A DNA stretch of 64,000 bases, from positions 37,263,733 through 37,327,732 of the forward strand of contig CM034594.1 of the NCBI GenBank assembly GCA_020091685.1. Reading direction: 5' to 3'. Shown piece by piece: positions 34,611-47,384 of the stretch. Below the pieces are notes generated by a model. It was given only the letters and a program-made list of their open reading frames with translations, did no database searches and was not told where the DNA came from. Source of the stretch: Lutjanus erythropterus. Its lineage: Eukaryota > Chordata > Actinopteri > Lutjaniformes > Lutjanidae. A program made the position numbers and the translations under genes. Every line of letters starts with the position of its first letter. The stretch's first letter is position 1.

Positions 34611-36559
34611 GATTTGCAGCTTAGCGGTTCTCTGGGTTAGGGTTAGGTAGGGGTTAAAATGCAGCACTCTAATTAAAGGTTAGGAGGAGGACCGTAAGTG
34701 TTAGAAATACGTTAAAACATCCCTTATTGAACCATTATTAATGGTTGACCTCCATAAAATGAATAAAATAAAAAGAAATGAACAGAAAGAAAGAAAGAAA
34801 AACAATAATTAAGGTGTTGGGGTGACTCTACTATATATTTGTGCTGGGGTAGCATTTTTTGATGAGGCAGCATAAATCGTTGAGAAACTGTGTGTTACCC
34901 CTCTAGACTTTATTAATTTGTTGGGCAGAACATAGTGTTAGTGAAGTGGTGAGAACTTCCTCATTCACAAAGCTGTGTGACTCACACACCAATAGGCTAG
35001 CTTTAAAACCAGGGAGTGCTGCTCAGATCGTGCCCATCTGCGGTGGCTTTCGCTAAGCAATCCATGCAAAAACTTAGAATACTAACATGATGCACAGGTT
35101 TATGTCCGTCCGTCTCCTTTCACCACTCAGTCGGCAGGGACGTACAGCCTGTCTTACAAAACTGTTACAGGAGATCATAATGTCGGAGATTTGGTTTTAA
35201 ATTTCCAGCTGAATTTTCTGCATCGATTCATAAACTTTCATGAGAGAACTGAGAGAACCTAAGTTTCTGCCCGAGAGCGACGATATTGTGTTTTTATGAG
35301 CCTCTATGGTAAAAGAGAGGGGGACTGACACTCAGTAAGGGCCCCTTTGTGGACTCAAACTGGGTTGGATTGGATTTCTGGTGGAGTGAAGACAAGCTCC
35401 AGCGAGTGGCAGCACGGCATATCACTATATAAAAATCTGTTTTCTCCTGCCTTCTCTTTTCCCACCTCGGCTGAGCATAAAACTGCTTTTTTTTTTTTTT
35501 AACTTTATGCACAAGTTGAAAATGTGAAACCTCATCTCACAACTTCCTCTCTCATGTCTCTCTCTGTATCATTCCACTGTCAAAATAGGTTGCAGTCATT
35601 TCTTACCCCGTTCCACCGATTTTCATGTTAGGACAAGTAGCAAAGAGGTAATAGCACAGAGGAAAGTGTGAGCCAGTGACAAAGGCAGCAGCAATATCAA
35701 CATGACTGCATTGTCAGCGCAACCAAGGCAGTCAAGGGAATACGAAGATCTAGAAGCTGTTTGATCATCAGCTCTTTGATATGCTGGAACAAGCACAGTC
35801 AAGTCGACCTTGAACAAATGATAAACTTTAAAAAGCTGACGGCAACATGTTAGCATGTAGATTATAATAAAGGCTCAGAATTGGGAAAGACAACAGAAAC
35901 AACCCAGCGGTCCAATGTGGTGTTTCTGCTTTTGTTACAGGGTTTTTTTTTTTTTTATCTAAAATGGTATTACGGTATGTTTGGCAGGTGTTATGTTCCT
36001 GTCTGTTAAAATAAGGTTGATAGTTCTGCTATGCTGGGCCGCAGCATGAAGAGAACACCAGGATTGGCAAGAAATTAAACCAAGTTAGACCTGTTAACTG
36101 AGGGCATTCTCATCTGAACTTGTCAAATACCACCAAAATGTCAACACCCCTTGGCATCTGACACTGAGGCAGAAGGTACCCTTTGGCTGCATTATCTGAC
36201 CCGGTCAGAAAGCTGTTTTTAACACGTGATTAACGCCATGAAACGGCCTTTAAACACGTGATTAACACTGTGACAGGGTGGCATTTTGGCACTAAAACTA
36301 TTTGGTTAGGTTTGGGATTAAACCCAGTCTCCTGGGTGAGAGTCCAGTGTATTTTTTCACCCATCCATCTACCCCACCTCCACCACGTGTGATCTTACAA
36401 TAAGAAAGACAATCAACATCACAATACAAACAAACTGAACTGTGTGTGAAGAGTGGTTCTGTGTCTACAGCTTCTCAGTACAGTGAAAACACAGCATCAG
36501 TTACCCTAGTTTATTACATGTCTTTGTTAAATACTCAATTCTGATTGAAAAATTACAAC
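34611..36559. other. Non-coding stretch, nothing recognised
   Basis: Short direct repeat of ACACGTGATTAAC at 36220-36268. Otherwise no repeat family or exon recognised. Confidence 0.45.
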
Positions 36560-36945
36560 AAAATGTTATTTCTTTATAGCAGACCATTGCTAACCACTGT
36601 TGCTATGAAGAAAAGGCCGTTGTTTGGTTCAGTTCTGATCATAGACTCTGGGGGAGCGATAAAATCCTTTTTAAAATGGTTTGTGCGGGAGTGGGATAAT
36701 GTACACTAAGCCAGTCATTATTGTGAAATAAACCCTGACGAGGTGATGCAGGACCCCAACGCGAACCATAGCAACAGTCCACTATAAAGAAATAACAGAC
36801 CATAGAATGCTATAATTGACCAACCAGAGTTTAACAAAGCCAAGTAATAATGTGAAATGAACCGCCAGGGTGACTCAAGACATGCATCATCCTGTTGGGG
36901 TTTATGTCGTAATAATGACCTGCTCACTGTACATTATCCCATACA
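36560..36945. mobile_element. Foldback MITE with related copy at 60740-60990
   Basis: GGGATAATGTACA near 36692 pairs with TGTACATTATCCC near 36930-36943, and the arms continue for about 60 bp (GTCATTATT, ATAAACCC, GATGCA). 36575-36690 matches 60808-60905 directly (TAGCAGACCATTG, GTTGCTATG, CAGTTCTGAT). 36770-36845 matches 60765-60855 in reverse (TTGACCAA, ATAACAGACC, CATAGCAAC). No coding content. Confidence 0.7.
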
Positions 36946-37609
36946 TGCTAACTGCATTTTCAAAGAATGCATATAGATAAAAAAAAAAAAAGAGAGATAA
37001 GCCTTGTACTTCTCTCAAAACCAGGCAGGGAAATCTTGAAGAGAATAAAAGTAATTCATGAACATGTGCTCATTGTGTTGTATAATATCCTGGGTAGGTG
37101 GCGCTGAGCCTAGGATAATTTATTGTGCAGCTACCCTAATATATGAAGCCCTGTTAGCAAATGTGTTTGAACTGTAAGATTAATTGGTGTATTTAAAGGT
37201 GCACAGGATGAATTTAATTTCTGAGATGTTTACATTGAATGGGGTATTCTGTGGGCTGCATTGTTATGTCTAAAAGTGGACACTGTAGAGCGGGACCTAC
37301 ACAAAAGTAGATCTCAGTGGACATTTATGATGGACTTTATGATGAGTAACTGTGCTGTGTTTGTGTGTAGGCCGGTTTTTGTAGAGCTCTTCAGTTGGAA
37401 CTTCAGGCATCGTCCGCCTCATCTGCCCTCATTCTGTCCATCCTCCATCCGAGATCTCCATCCACTCTCAACCAACATCTTATGAGACATTCATTGTAAA
37501 AGAGGGTGGTGGACATTTGCATGCTTTTTATTTTCCTTTACTTTTCCTTCTTTCAGAGATCTCAGTTTTGACCATTTGTGGGTGAACAGAGATTTAAAGA
37601 GAGAAACCT

Positions 37610-37977
37610 TTAAAGGGATAGTTCACCCAAAAATGAAAATCCATTAATTGTCTACTCACCCTCATGTCGAATGAAGGTCAGGTTTAGTTTTTTTAGTCCA
37701 CAAAACACTGCCGGAGTTTCACAGGAAAACAGTGTTGCAGAATCTCCCAAATAGAAGTAAATGGTGAGCAGTTTTCATACTTAACAAAACTACAGGAAAT
37801 AAAACATTAAATGCCTCCATACTGCTCGCCTGGAGTAATCCAAGATTCTGCATCACTGTTTTCCTGTGAAACTCCATCAGTGTTTTGTGGACTAAAAAGC
37901 TAAGCCTGACCTTCAATCAGCAAGAGGGTGAGTAGATAATCACTGAATTTTCATTTTGGAGTGAACTTTCCCTTTAA
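37610..37977. mobile_element. Complete 368-bp foldback MITE with TTAA ends
   Basis: TTAA at both ends. The left arm AGGGATAGTTCACCCAAAAA pairs with the right arm (reverse complement AGGGAAAGTTCACTCCAAAA). Pairing runs almost to the centre: TTAGTCCACAAAACACTG, TTTCACAGGAAAACAGTG and GCAGAATCT occur in both arms. A common fish MITE type, with ends like piggyBac/Kolobok-group elements. Confidence 0.9.
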
Positions 37978-38312
37978 GGCGTGGAGATTTTGCAAATCCA
38001 TTTGGTGCAATTGTAATTTATTTAGGAGCTTAGTTCGACACTAATTTTATTTGTCTGCTTACATGCTGAGAGGTAATCTGCATACTTGTACTTAATTTTC
38101 ACTGATGTCAACATACTTTTGCATTTTTGGGAAACTTTAACCTCAGGGTGATTTATTTTTTCAATACTCTTCCCTTATTCATTATCATTCTGTTATCCTG
38201 TGCATTATTTGGGGTGGATGTTTTATTAAAAAGTTAAGAATCTAGATTACAGACCAAACCCCTTACTATCTCTACACTGACTGATGTAGGGGATCACACT
38301 TTCACCTTCATT

Positions 38313-38314
<2 letters not shown>
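37978..38314. other. Non-coding stretch, nothing recognised
   Basis: AT-rich, between a MITE and the longest microsatellite. Confidence 0.4.

Positions 38315-38384
<70 letters not shown>
38315..38384. repeat. (GT)35 microsatellite
   Basis: 70 bp of uninterrupted GT, the longest pure microsatellite in the window. Confidence 0.97.
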
Positions 38385-38387
<3 letters not shown>

Positions 38388-39231
38388 ATCACTGAACCTG
38401 TCATAAGCAGGTTTATGATTCTCTGGCCTGGAGGTTCACAGGCCAATAGGCTGTGGCTATAATGTTTTCTCTCTTGCTTCCCTCCATCTATCCCATCTGT
38501 CTCACTTACACACACACACAGACACACACACACTCACACACTTTGTCTACACAGCAAGATCTCTCCAAATACTCACTACTGTGGCTAATGGGGTTCTGAC
38601 ATCAAACACTTCCCAATCTGAAACACCACTAAATATAGAGACTTTCTTTTCATCAGTTTTCCCTGCTCCCTTTGCCTCCGCTTAATGGGTTCTTCATTAA
38701 TCACTTTTCATTCTTCCTACCGTCTTTTATTTCCCTTTCTTTCTCTCTTTTTCCCCTTCCTTTTTATGCTTTTCTTCCATCTGTTCCTTCCTTCCCCTTC
38801 TCCCTTTCCTCTGCTCTTATTCAAGGTTTTATGCAGGTTTAGCTGTGACAGATGCGAGTCATTTCGCAGGGAGCAGCAGCGAGCATTTCTGATTCTGTGA
38901 TTATGGTGATGGGGGTGTAATAATAAAAAGAAAAAGCTATGGGAGAAGTAGCACTGATAGGGCAGAAATAAGTAGAGGAGAGGAGGCGTACAGGAGGAGG
39001 AGAGGACAACAGAAACATGGGGAAATAAGAAGCCGATCAGCATACAATCACTGACGAGGAGGGGGGAATAAAGTGGAACACAAAAAGATAAGGGAAGGGA
39101 GAGGAGAAAGGAAGAGAAAGGAGAGCAGAAAAGGGGTTGGAGAGACGTGTGTGCCACTTGGTAGTCATCACAGAGAAGCTTTCTCCATTCAGGAACTCGG
39201 CGTGCAGCTGTCGCTTCAGGGAAGTGATCAC
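38385..39231. other. Pyrimidine-rich then purine-rich non-coding stretch
   Basis: 38640-38825 is strongly C/T-rich and 38925-39135 strongly A/G-rich on the plus strand. The 174-residue minus-strand frame across it is low-complexity and judged chance. Confidence 0.5.
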
Positions 39232-39305
39232 ACACACACACTCAGTCACAGATACAAACACACACACACACACACATACGCAGTCCACACATGCACACAC
39301 TATCT
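39232..39305. repeat. (CA)n microsatellite, imperfect
   Basis: Several short CA runs between 39232 and 39305. Confidence 0.85.
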
Positions 39306-39740
39306 TCCTCTCACACACACATGCACTCATGCTTTGGGCTGTGCTTTGAACTGATCCCTGCCACTGGAGAGGCACACACAGAGAGCAGGCTGATAATAAT
39401 ATTATCCTATGGCCTTCATATGGTAATATGGTTTTATTGCTATGAAGAAATATGAATATTATGGCTTTCAGAGGCAGCTTAGGGAATTACATGGCTGTCA
39501 TGCTTCTCAGCTTCAATAGAATATTTAGATTCTCTATTTATCTAGGGTCTCTGGGTGGGAAATCTATTAAGTTATTTACCTTTGCCACGATATGCGCTGG
39601 CATGTTGTATATTCATACCTATGAGAATATACAAGGGGCGAAACGCAAGACACGCCTGGAGGTGAGATGGAGTGAAGGTCACAGCTCAGCAGGGTGGACT
39701 AACACGCATCTGGATAGAAAAGATTGTGTGACACAGGCTG

Positions 39741-40570
39741 TGGCATGATGCAGCAGAATAAACACTCAGCAGGATGAGAAAAAAGTAGCTCATTTTGGAT
39801 AATTTTGATTGATTTTCATTTTAATATTGAGATTGTGATACCCATAATATTGTACGATAGCAATGCCAATCCAACCCAACCCCGAAAAGGCAGTAAGGTA
39901 GTCCAATAAAGGCAAAGAACAAGGGAACAAATCAGGGACAGGTGAATAAAATCTGAATCAAAGCCTGAAGGATAGTTTCGTCCAGGTTATATTGAACAAT
40001 AGCAATGCAGAACCCTGTTTCAAATGTCATGCTCATATAGTTTTCTTCAAAATCCAAGCCAATCCAGCAAGGCAGTAAGGCAGTCCAGTAAATTAGGCAT
40101 AAAATCCAAAAAGTACACAGAGAAACGTCAAGAAAATGCTGGGTTGCTTGACACTGACGACAAAGACACACTGGTGACAGAAGGGGGAAAACACATACAC
40201 AGATAAGAAATCACGGACATTTGAAACAAATCTGTGCTCTCAAAAGGTGGCATGATGCAACAGAGTCAACAGACAGCAGGATGAGAGAAGAGCGAGCACA
40301 CTCAGATACCCTTGTTAGCATGTAGGACAGTTTTAGTCCAGGGTATATATTTTTACAATAGCAATACAGAGCCTGCTTTCTAAAGATAAAGCTGTTATGA
40401 CCAAACACCATGCTCATTTAATTTCCTGCAAAATCCAAGCCAATCCAAAAATGCAGGCAGGAAGTCCAATAAACAAGGCAAGAAAAGTACACAGGGAAGT
40501 GTTAAGAAAATGCTGGGGTGCTTGACACTAAGGACGAAGACAAAGTGGTTAACAGACGGGCGGAAACACT
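39741..40570 (+). repeat. Decayed local tandem duplication
   Basis: 39741-40195 and 40248-40570 share, in order, TGGCATGATGCA, CAGCAGGATGAGA, AATAGCAATGCAGA/AATAGCAATACAGA, AAAATCCAAGCCAATCCA, AAGTACACAG, AAGAAAATGCTGGG and GCTTGACACT. The first unit has an internal partial third copy (39857-39917 against 40000-40115). The unit resembles a dispersed fish repeat. Family unassigned. Confidence 0.65.
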
Positions 40571-43227
40571 GTCATATACACTATACACTGTCATAGTTAC
40601 AAACATCCTCATGAAGTCACTCATTACTTTGATCATGATCTCACTTGGCATTATTTACACCATCATGGAGCTCCATTTGCTGACAGCCGCTGTCAAGGGT
40701 GCTGAATCTGCTGCCGTCTCCGACATCCCCTGATATTCAAGCCAGTGGACAGGAATTGCCCTGATGGTCAATAGTTTCCTTTGACTTTGACAGCAGTATT
40801 TGAGTAAAAGAAAACAAGTAAAAGTCCTACATTCAAGAGGTTAACTGTATTAACCTGTACTTAATGTCCCTAAAGTTAAAACATCCTACTATTTGCTTAG
40901 AGTTACTCATTTCAGAGACTCACAAGTTAGTCAATTTAATTTCAATTCATTAGCTTTATTGGCATGACCGCATAAAATACAGTGTTGCCAAAGCATATTA
41001 GCGCTAACTTTTACTTAGTGAACAAAATAAACTCTAATAGTCTCTAAACACTTTACTCAATAGAGCCTGAGGATAATCACTCAGCTTTTGTTGCTCTCTA
41101 AAACAATTAGAGAGGGTAGTTTAAAGCAATCTATAATAATAAACCATAATTTATTCATTCATTATAGTTTGGATCTGTAAACTAATGAGTAAAAAAGGCT
41201 GATGGAAACACCAACAACCAAGATCTCTCTACTCCAGTTTGCACGTCCTCATGAAGAGAGTTGTCAGTTTGTTTAGTGAGTACAGTGCATTAGTCTGTGG
41301 CCACTTCACTTTCTGCTTATCTGCCTACTCTTCATTGTCGCTTTTTCAATATGTTGCCCCTCGAACCAGCTGCGATCAAGAGCATCCAGCTGCAGATGCG
41401 GTCTGCTTGAGGGGAATTAGTGGTCTAATAAAAGTCATTTTCAACAGAAAACACTGAAATCATAGTATCCTGGTTAATAAAGGACATTCCCATTTACTGG
41501 GCAAGCTCATTTAGTCTCAGTTCAGCACCATTTAATGGAGAAATCTGTAATATATTTACAGTGATAAATCCTAACCATATGACAGAAATTAAGGAAACGT
41601 TAAGTTAAAACACTTGATATTCAATGCAACATCCATGTCCTCCTTTGAAATTTTCCTTTCACTCCTTTTTTGCCCCTTTCAGATCAATTAGAGTCAAAAT
41701 TAACCCTGGATCTTCACCAGATAAGTTCAACCTATTTAAAACATCTATGGCTGCAACTCGCCATTTGGATTGCAGGAATCATTTTTGGACGTGCAATTGA
41801 TACATACTGCTTCTTTAATCGTTTAAACTGATAATATTACAAGGAGATTTGTGTCAGTGACTCACTGTTGTTTCACTTTTCATGATAATGATGACAGCAC
41901 TTAGATATAATGCACCTAATACCTCATGTCTGACGACCTAATGACCATGCAGCCCATCATTAAGTGATATTAACAACATACATACATAAATACTTTCACA
42001 CAAGATGAATGTGATTTTATATCTTTGTTCTGACCTGTTTTTTTTTCTTAGAAAAAATGGTCTACTTTCAATTATCAGCATTGTTTTGACATTGAATTAC
42101 ATACAAAACATTGTGTCTCCTAATAACAAAGCTTTTTCCATTTGTGTATATACAGATTATACATTAATACACACCCACAGTAGCAAATGCATGCTCGCAT
42201 GCACACCTACAAACCTACAAGTGAATACATTTGCATAGGTTTACTGTCAGATCATTTACATTCAATCATCTGTAATCGCGCGAGGCAGCACAGAGAGGAT
42301 CAGATGTTTACGTGTTTGCGTTCTGGGTTTCAGACTTGCAGTAAAATAACTTCAACTTTTAGATTGTTCATGTATTTGACAAGTCCTAGATGAAGAGTCT
42401 AGATAATAGATGGGTTTTGAGTTTTGTAAATAACAAGGTGAAATGGCAAAAACAATAATCAGAGATGCACATTTTTCTTCCTGCAAAAATGAATGTTTCA
42501 CTGACCACTGTGGCATTTAATTATGTGGGGAAAACACCATAATTAAAGCATGATTATGGTGTGAAAAATATTTTTACCAGGATTTCCAAGATGTGGTTAT
42601 TAATCTTGACTTATTCTGACATTTGCATTTAGTGGAAATTGCTTTTAAATAAATAAATATGATGTAATAAAAAATACACTGCGCCCTTAAATGCATCATG
42701 ATATTACATTTGCAATGCTGAAAAGCTTTTTTTTCTCTCAAAGTAACAGTGTAACCATGATAAATGAGTAATACCATCTACTGATGCATGGAGAATTATT
42801 TCATCTAACATAAGAAACCCCTCAATGTGGAAAAAAAAAAAGCAAAGTTTTGTGAAAGCAAACTTTTCACCATTATTACCAAACAGTAATGATGGTTTAT
42901 GGCCACACTGGCCACTGGAATGAAGCCAAAATAAACTTTATGTTGATATTGTTAAACCCAAGGTTAGTATTGTCATACAAAACATAGCTCTTTATCAGGC
43001 TTAGGGAGTAATGGATTACATGTAACTGGATTACATAATTAGGATACAAGAAAGTTACAGAAAAAATGGTGTTATCTTGTTATTTTGCCTCTGAATCAGA
43101 AAAGAGGAATAACATCACAGTACAAGAACAATTCTGCCATCAGCTGTGAAAATACTGTCATCATCCCACAAGTCAGCATTGAATGTAATGAAAATAAAGT
43201 ACAGGAAAAAACAACTGCTAAAATTGC
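40571..43227. other. Non-coding stretch, nothing recognised
   Basis: A small hairpin at 42531-42563 (ACACCATAAT ... ATTATGGTGT) is visible. Otherwise AT-rich with chance frames only. Confidence 0.45.
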
Positions 43228-43680
43228 TACACAGAAAACCGCTAACGTTGGTTACACAGATCAACCAATAACATTAGTTACACAAAGAACTGCTAACATT
43301 AGTTACACAGAACAACCACTAACGTTAGCTACACAGACACACTGCTAATGTTTGCAACAGAGGATAATGTCTAACGTTAGCTACACAGACACACTGCTGT
43401 TTGCTACAGAGGATAATGTCTAACGTTAGCTACACAGACACACTGCTAATGTTTGCTACAGAGGATAATGTCTAACGTTAGCTACACAGACACACTGCTA
43501 ATGTTTGCTACAGAGGATAATGTCTAACGTTAGCTACACAGACACACTGCTAATGTTTGCTACAGAGGATAATGTCTAATGTTAGCTACACAGACTAGCT
43601 TAACATTTGCTATGCCGAACAACTGCTATCATTAGCTACATACATCAAATGCTAATGTTAGCTACACAGAAATCCAGGTA
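43228..43680 (+). repeat. 52-bp minisatellite with degenerate flanking half-units
   Basis: Five head-to-tail units at 43319-43370, 43371-43419, 43420-43471, 43472-43523 and 43524-43575. Each begins CTAACGTTAGCTACACAGAC and ends ATAATGT. Four are 52 bp, and the second lacks three bases. Units 3-5 are nearly identical. On both sides are degenerate copies of the GTTAGCTACACAGA half. Confidence 0.93.
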
Positions 43681-43699
43681 TAACTCACTAACGTGTCAA

Positions 43700-43741
<42 letters not shown>
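43700..43741. repeat. (ACT)14 microsatellite
   Basis: 14 pure trinucleotide units, 20 bp after the minisatellite. Confidence 0.95.
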
Positions 43742-44499
43742 ATGATATTGGGCTAAGCAGTATCACCTTTGGTATTGAGTTAATCAAAAAGTAATGGATG
43801 GAAGCAATTTACATTACTTTAATGCTTTAATACTTGGATAAGGTCACTGATTACACTTTTAACAGGTAATCAGTAATTGTATCAGAATATATTTTTAAGT
43901 AACCCTCCCAGCCCTGCTCATTATTGGCTTTTATTTTCCCATCTTTAATGAAAACAGATTTAATCATGATCCCACAAACATGGCACATGTGAAACAAGGC
44001 ACATAAATAAATTAGTCTCGATTTGTGCACGTGTGACTGGTGCAGCGATCGTAACATTTGACCTGCGTGAGTAACTGACGTCACACCAGTGGTGGTGTGA
44101 GATTCATCAGAGTCGCATGAATGGACAGCACTGTCCGACCAGCTGCACACTCCAAACAGAATTGAATTGAATCTGGCATGTTTTCACAAGCAGAATTACA
44201 GGTTTGTGAACAGAAAAAGGGCACCACACAAGAAATGCCTTTTTTCACTGCTCCTCAGTACGCTGTCGCCTACAGCTAGTCAAAAGGCCCACACTGTAGT
44301 TTGTGGACTGTATACAGCATTTACAGTGTTTGCTTTGACAGAGTTACGCAAGTTTTAGTCACCTCTAAGTTTACCTCTTGTTTTTAAAGACTGCGAAGGT
44401 ACATGTTCTTCTCAACAACTGACAAGTTATTCCATCTACAGAGAACATTGCACGAATAGACTTAAGGTGCAGTAATTGTATTCAGCTGCAATTTTTATG

Positions 44500-44945
44500 T
44501 GCACTATAGGGATTTTCACACTGCATATGAAGGATAGTGCTAAGGAAAGCCCTAGGCTAAGAGTTAACCCTGGGATAATTAAGCCCCCTTTCATACACAC
44601 ATTGTTACCCCAGAGTTAAGCTATGCCCAGGGCTATATGATTCACACTGCACTTCTGCTAGCCCTGGGCTACATGTCCATTTGTGCAGCAGGTGATGCTA
44701 ACATTATAAGTTCTTTGTTTCTTACTGGCACCTTTCAGCCCTTGGTTTAGTCAATCGGGAGATTTCAGGAGATAACCCCACAAACTCAGGGCTAACCCTG
44801 CTCCGTAGCATGGCTACTAAGCCTGAGGCTAAAGCTGGGGTTAGCTCACTCTGGACTGTGCCAGGATTGTGCCAATGTGAAAGCTTTCTTAGCCCCATGC
44901 TAAATGTAGTGTTAAAAGCCCTTATGTTTGGGTGTGTCAATTTTT
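44500..44945. mobile_element. Possible non-autonomous DNA transposon
   Basis: The CACACTG and CAATGTGAAAGC motifs at the two ends, and the repeated GGGCTA/TAACCCTG words with their complements inside, suggest a decayed foldback MITE. Exact ends are unclear. Confidence 0.35.
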
Positions 44946-47202
44946 AAGCCTTACTTATGCTCAACATTATGGGTGCAAATGGAACTTTCTGGCTTTACTC
45001 TTAATTTCATGAAAGTTTACAGATACAGATGAAATAAAGCAGTACCTCTGATCATCGCGGGGGCAGTTTGGCAGTTTCTCCTGCAGTTCAGGCAAGACAT
45101 GCCCACAGAACATGAGATAGAAGTTTTAAAAATCTGTAAATATTGGAAGGTAAGTCCGTTGTCAATTATTTACTGAAAACTCGCCGTCCACATGTCATGG
45201 TATATTTCATGGCTGTACAAACGGTTTCAGTTCTGCCTGTGCTTTTGCCTCTTTATTAAGAAATTCATTATTACAAACTCTTCCAGTGTTAGGACTCCCA
45301 AGGAACTCGGGCACTGGAATTGACAAACAAACAAACGCACATTTCGGCAAGCTCATGGCCAAGCTCCATGATCATCTCACCTGTGCTCTGAGTACACTAA
45401 TATAACTGGACTGAGTAGCAAAGTACAGGATAATTTTATTTTGAAAGCCTGGAAAATAAAGCAAACTAGACTGAATAATACAAGCATACAGTTTTAGATA
45501 TGTTTATTTATCAATTTAGTTTAGCACTATTTAGTTACACTTTCCAGTGTAAGGTTATGATAGTCCATTTAAGAGTTTATCTACAGTCAGGTAAAAGTCG
45601 AAATTCTGCAGGGAAGATACAAGATGATGCAAGTGAGAGTCTAAGTGGACACCTTTAAAACTACAAGGCCACTGGACCAATTTTCACAAAACTACAGAGT
45701 GTGGGCCTATGTGTCTGTGGATGTGAGCAAAAATAGAAAATACAACAGACTGCTGTACCCACACTTAGCCCGCCTTGTTAATTAAAGGCAGGTATACACG
45801 ATCCCAAAATAAATAGCGATGAATCAGCAGTTTCAGCTTGAGCACTTTACTTTTCCAGCCCTGAATTAAGAGCCGGTGCAATAAACTGATGATTGCATCC
45901 TTCTGTGTCTATGTACTGTGAGTGTATGCATGTAGAAAGGATATTTTTGTGCAAGGCCCGAACATAAAAATCCAAATGAACACTGACAACACATATACCC
46001 ACTTAGAAAACCAGTGCAATTAGTGTGTACAAACACAACAGATGGGAGCAACTTCCACACAGCAGTTAAGTTTCTGGGGACATGGCTGACAATCGTTCCT
46101 GCTCAAACTCCATGTAAAAGAAATTCCCAAAGGACCAGCTTCACACAACCCTCCGCCCACGCAGGCACAAAGGAGTGAGTGTGACCTATCGCAGTCTTTC
46201 TAGGCTTTGTGAACTTGTGCATCTTTAGCTCTAGCGATGTAGACTTCAAATATCTGAGTCTCTCACATCAATCCCCTTCAATTTCTGAGATAAGTAATCT
46301 TAGATAAGCTGAAACTTCTCTGATACCACACTGCATCCTTTATTGGATTCAGATCTGTAATCTATGAAGATTTCACAAGGGGATAAAGAAATAAAAATAG
46401 ACTGTATTGTAACAGATATCACATTGCTCAAAGGAGAAATCTTGAGTAATCTTAGAAACTATTAGGAAGATAAGAAGTTAGTTGTCTGATTCGATGTCTC
46501 ATTGTATGAACTCTTGGAAAAGTTATTTTAATGTCAGAAATGCCTCATCTGCAACTGCATCCGTCAGTGTTGGATGAGTAGCTATTTTTGCCTTTCTGCT
46601 CGGATAAAACAAACATACTGAACTGCAAAATGTCTTGGACGTTGTAGCCGTTTAGCTCACTCTAATAAACTGCTCATGGCAGATGTTTCTCCTGGGTGCT
46701 GGCAGAAAATAAAACAGCGTGAAGAGGAAGGCAGGGACGGCTACGACCGAGAAGAAAGCGGGGATAGTGGTACAAATTGTTCTGCAACCTCTGTAATGAA
46801 ATCATTTTTCAAACCACTTCTAAAATGGTGTGTAAGCCAGAGTTAATACGCTGTAATAGGTTGGCTGGAGAGAGCTTCTGTGGCAGAATTACACTTCATA
46901 GGAACTCTTCTGACTCTACTCTAGTTCAGCATACACGCAGCTCATCCGCACTGCAGCTACAAACAGCTATATACACACTGGGACAGAGGGTTTGTGTCTA
47001 AATCCTGCAGAGTGTAATATGGATTTACAGTAGCAGTAGGTCAAAGACACAAACAATCTATATATACTCAAGAAAAATATGAACATATATAAACACTTAT
47101 GTTTTTTTCTCTCATTTTTCATGAGTTAAAGGTAAAAGACATTTTCTTAGCACACAGAAGGTTTATTTCTCTCAAATTTTGTTCGGAAATTAGGTAAAAT
47201 CT
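44946..47202. other. Non-coding stretch, nothing recognised
   Basis: No recognisable repeat or exon. Confidence 0.45.
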
Positions 47203-47384
47203 ATGGCGCCCCAACAGCTCAGTTGGTAGAGTGTATGTAGAGTGTGTACTGTGGCTGTCAGTCCTCTGCAGCGGCCGCCGATTCGACCCATTTGCTGCAT
47301 GTCATTCCCCCCCTCTCTACCCCCTCTCCTGTCATATCTTCAGTTGTCCCTATCAAAATAAAGGAAAAAGCCCAAAAATAATCT
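47203..47384 (+). mobile_element. tRNA-derived SINE
   Basis: The head resembles a tRNA gene. A box CAGCTCAGTTGG is at 47215-47226 and B box CGATTCGACCC at 47279-47289, with the usual spacing roughly kept. The body has TTTGCTGCATGTCATTCC, CCCTCTCCTGTCATATC and TGTCCCTATCAAAATAAAGG, as in a SINE type widespread in spiny-rayed fish. It ends in an A-rich tail (AAAAGCCCAAAAATAA). Degenerate stem pairing excludes a working tRNA gene. Confidence 0.85.

Noticed and set aside
38717..39241. 174-residue minus-strand open frame
   Set aside because: It spans purine- and pyrimidine-rich blocks that rarely contain stops. The composition is low-complexity and there is no similarity to a known family.
43228..43680. 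CRISPR-like array
   Set aside because: The units are directly adjacent without unique spacers, and the context is vertebrate. It is a minisatellite.
47203..47290. tRNA gene
   Set aside because: Promoter boxes are present, but the acceptor and anticodon stems do not pair and a SINE body follows.
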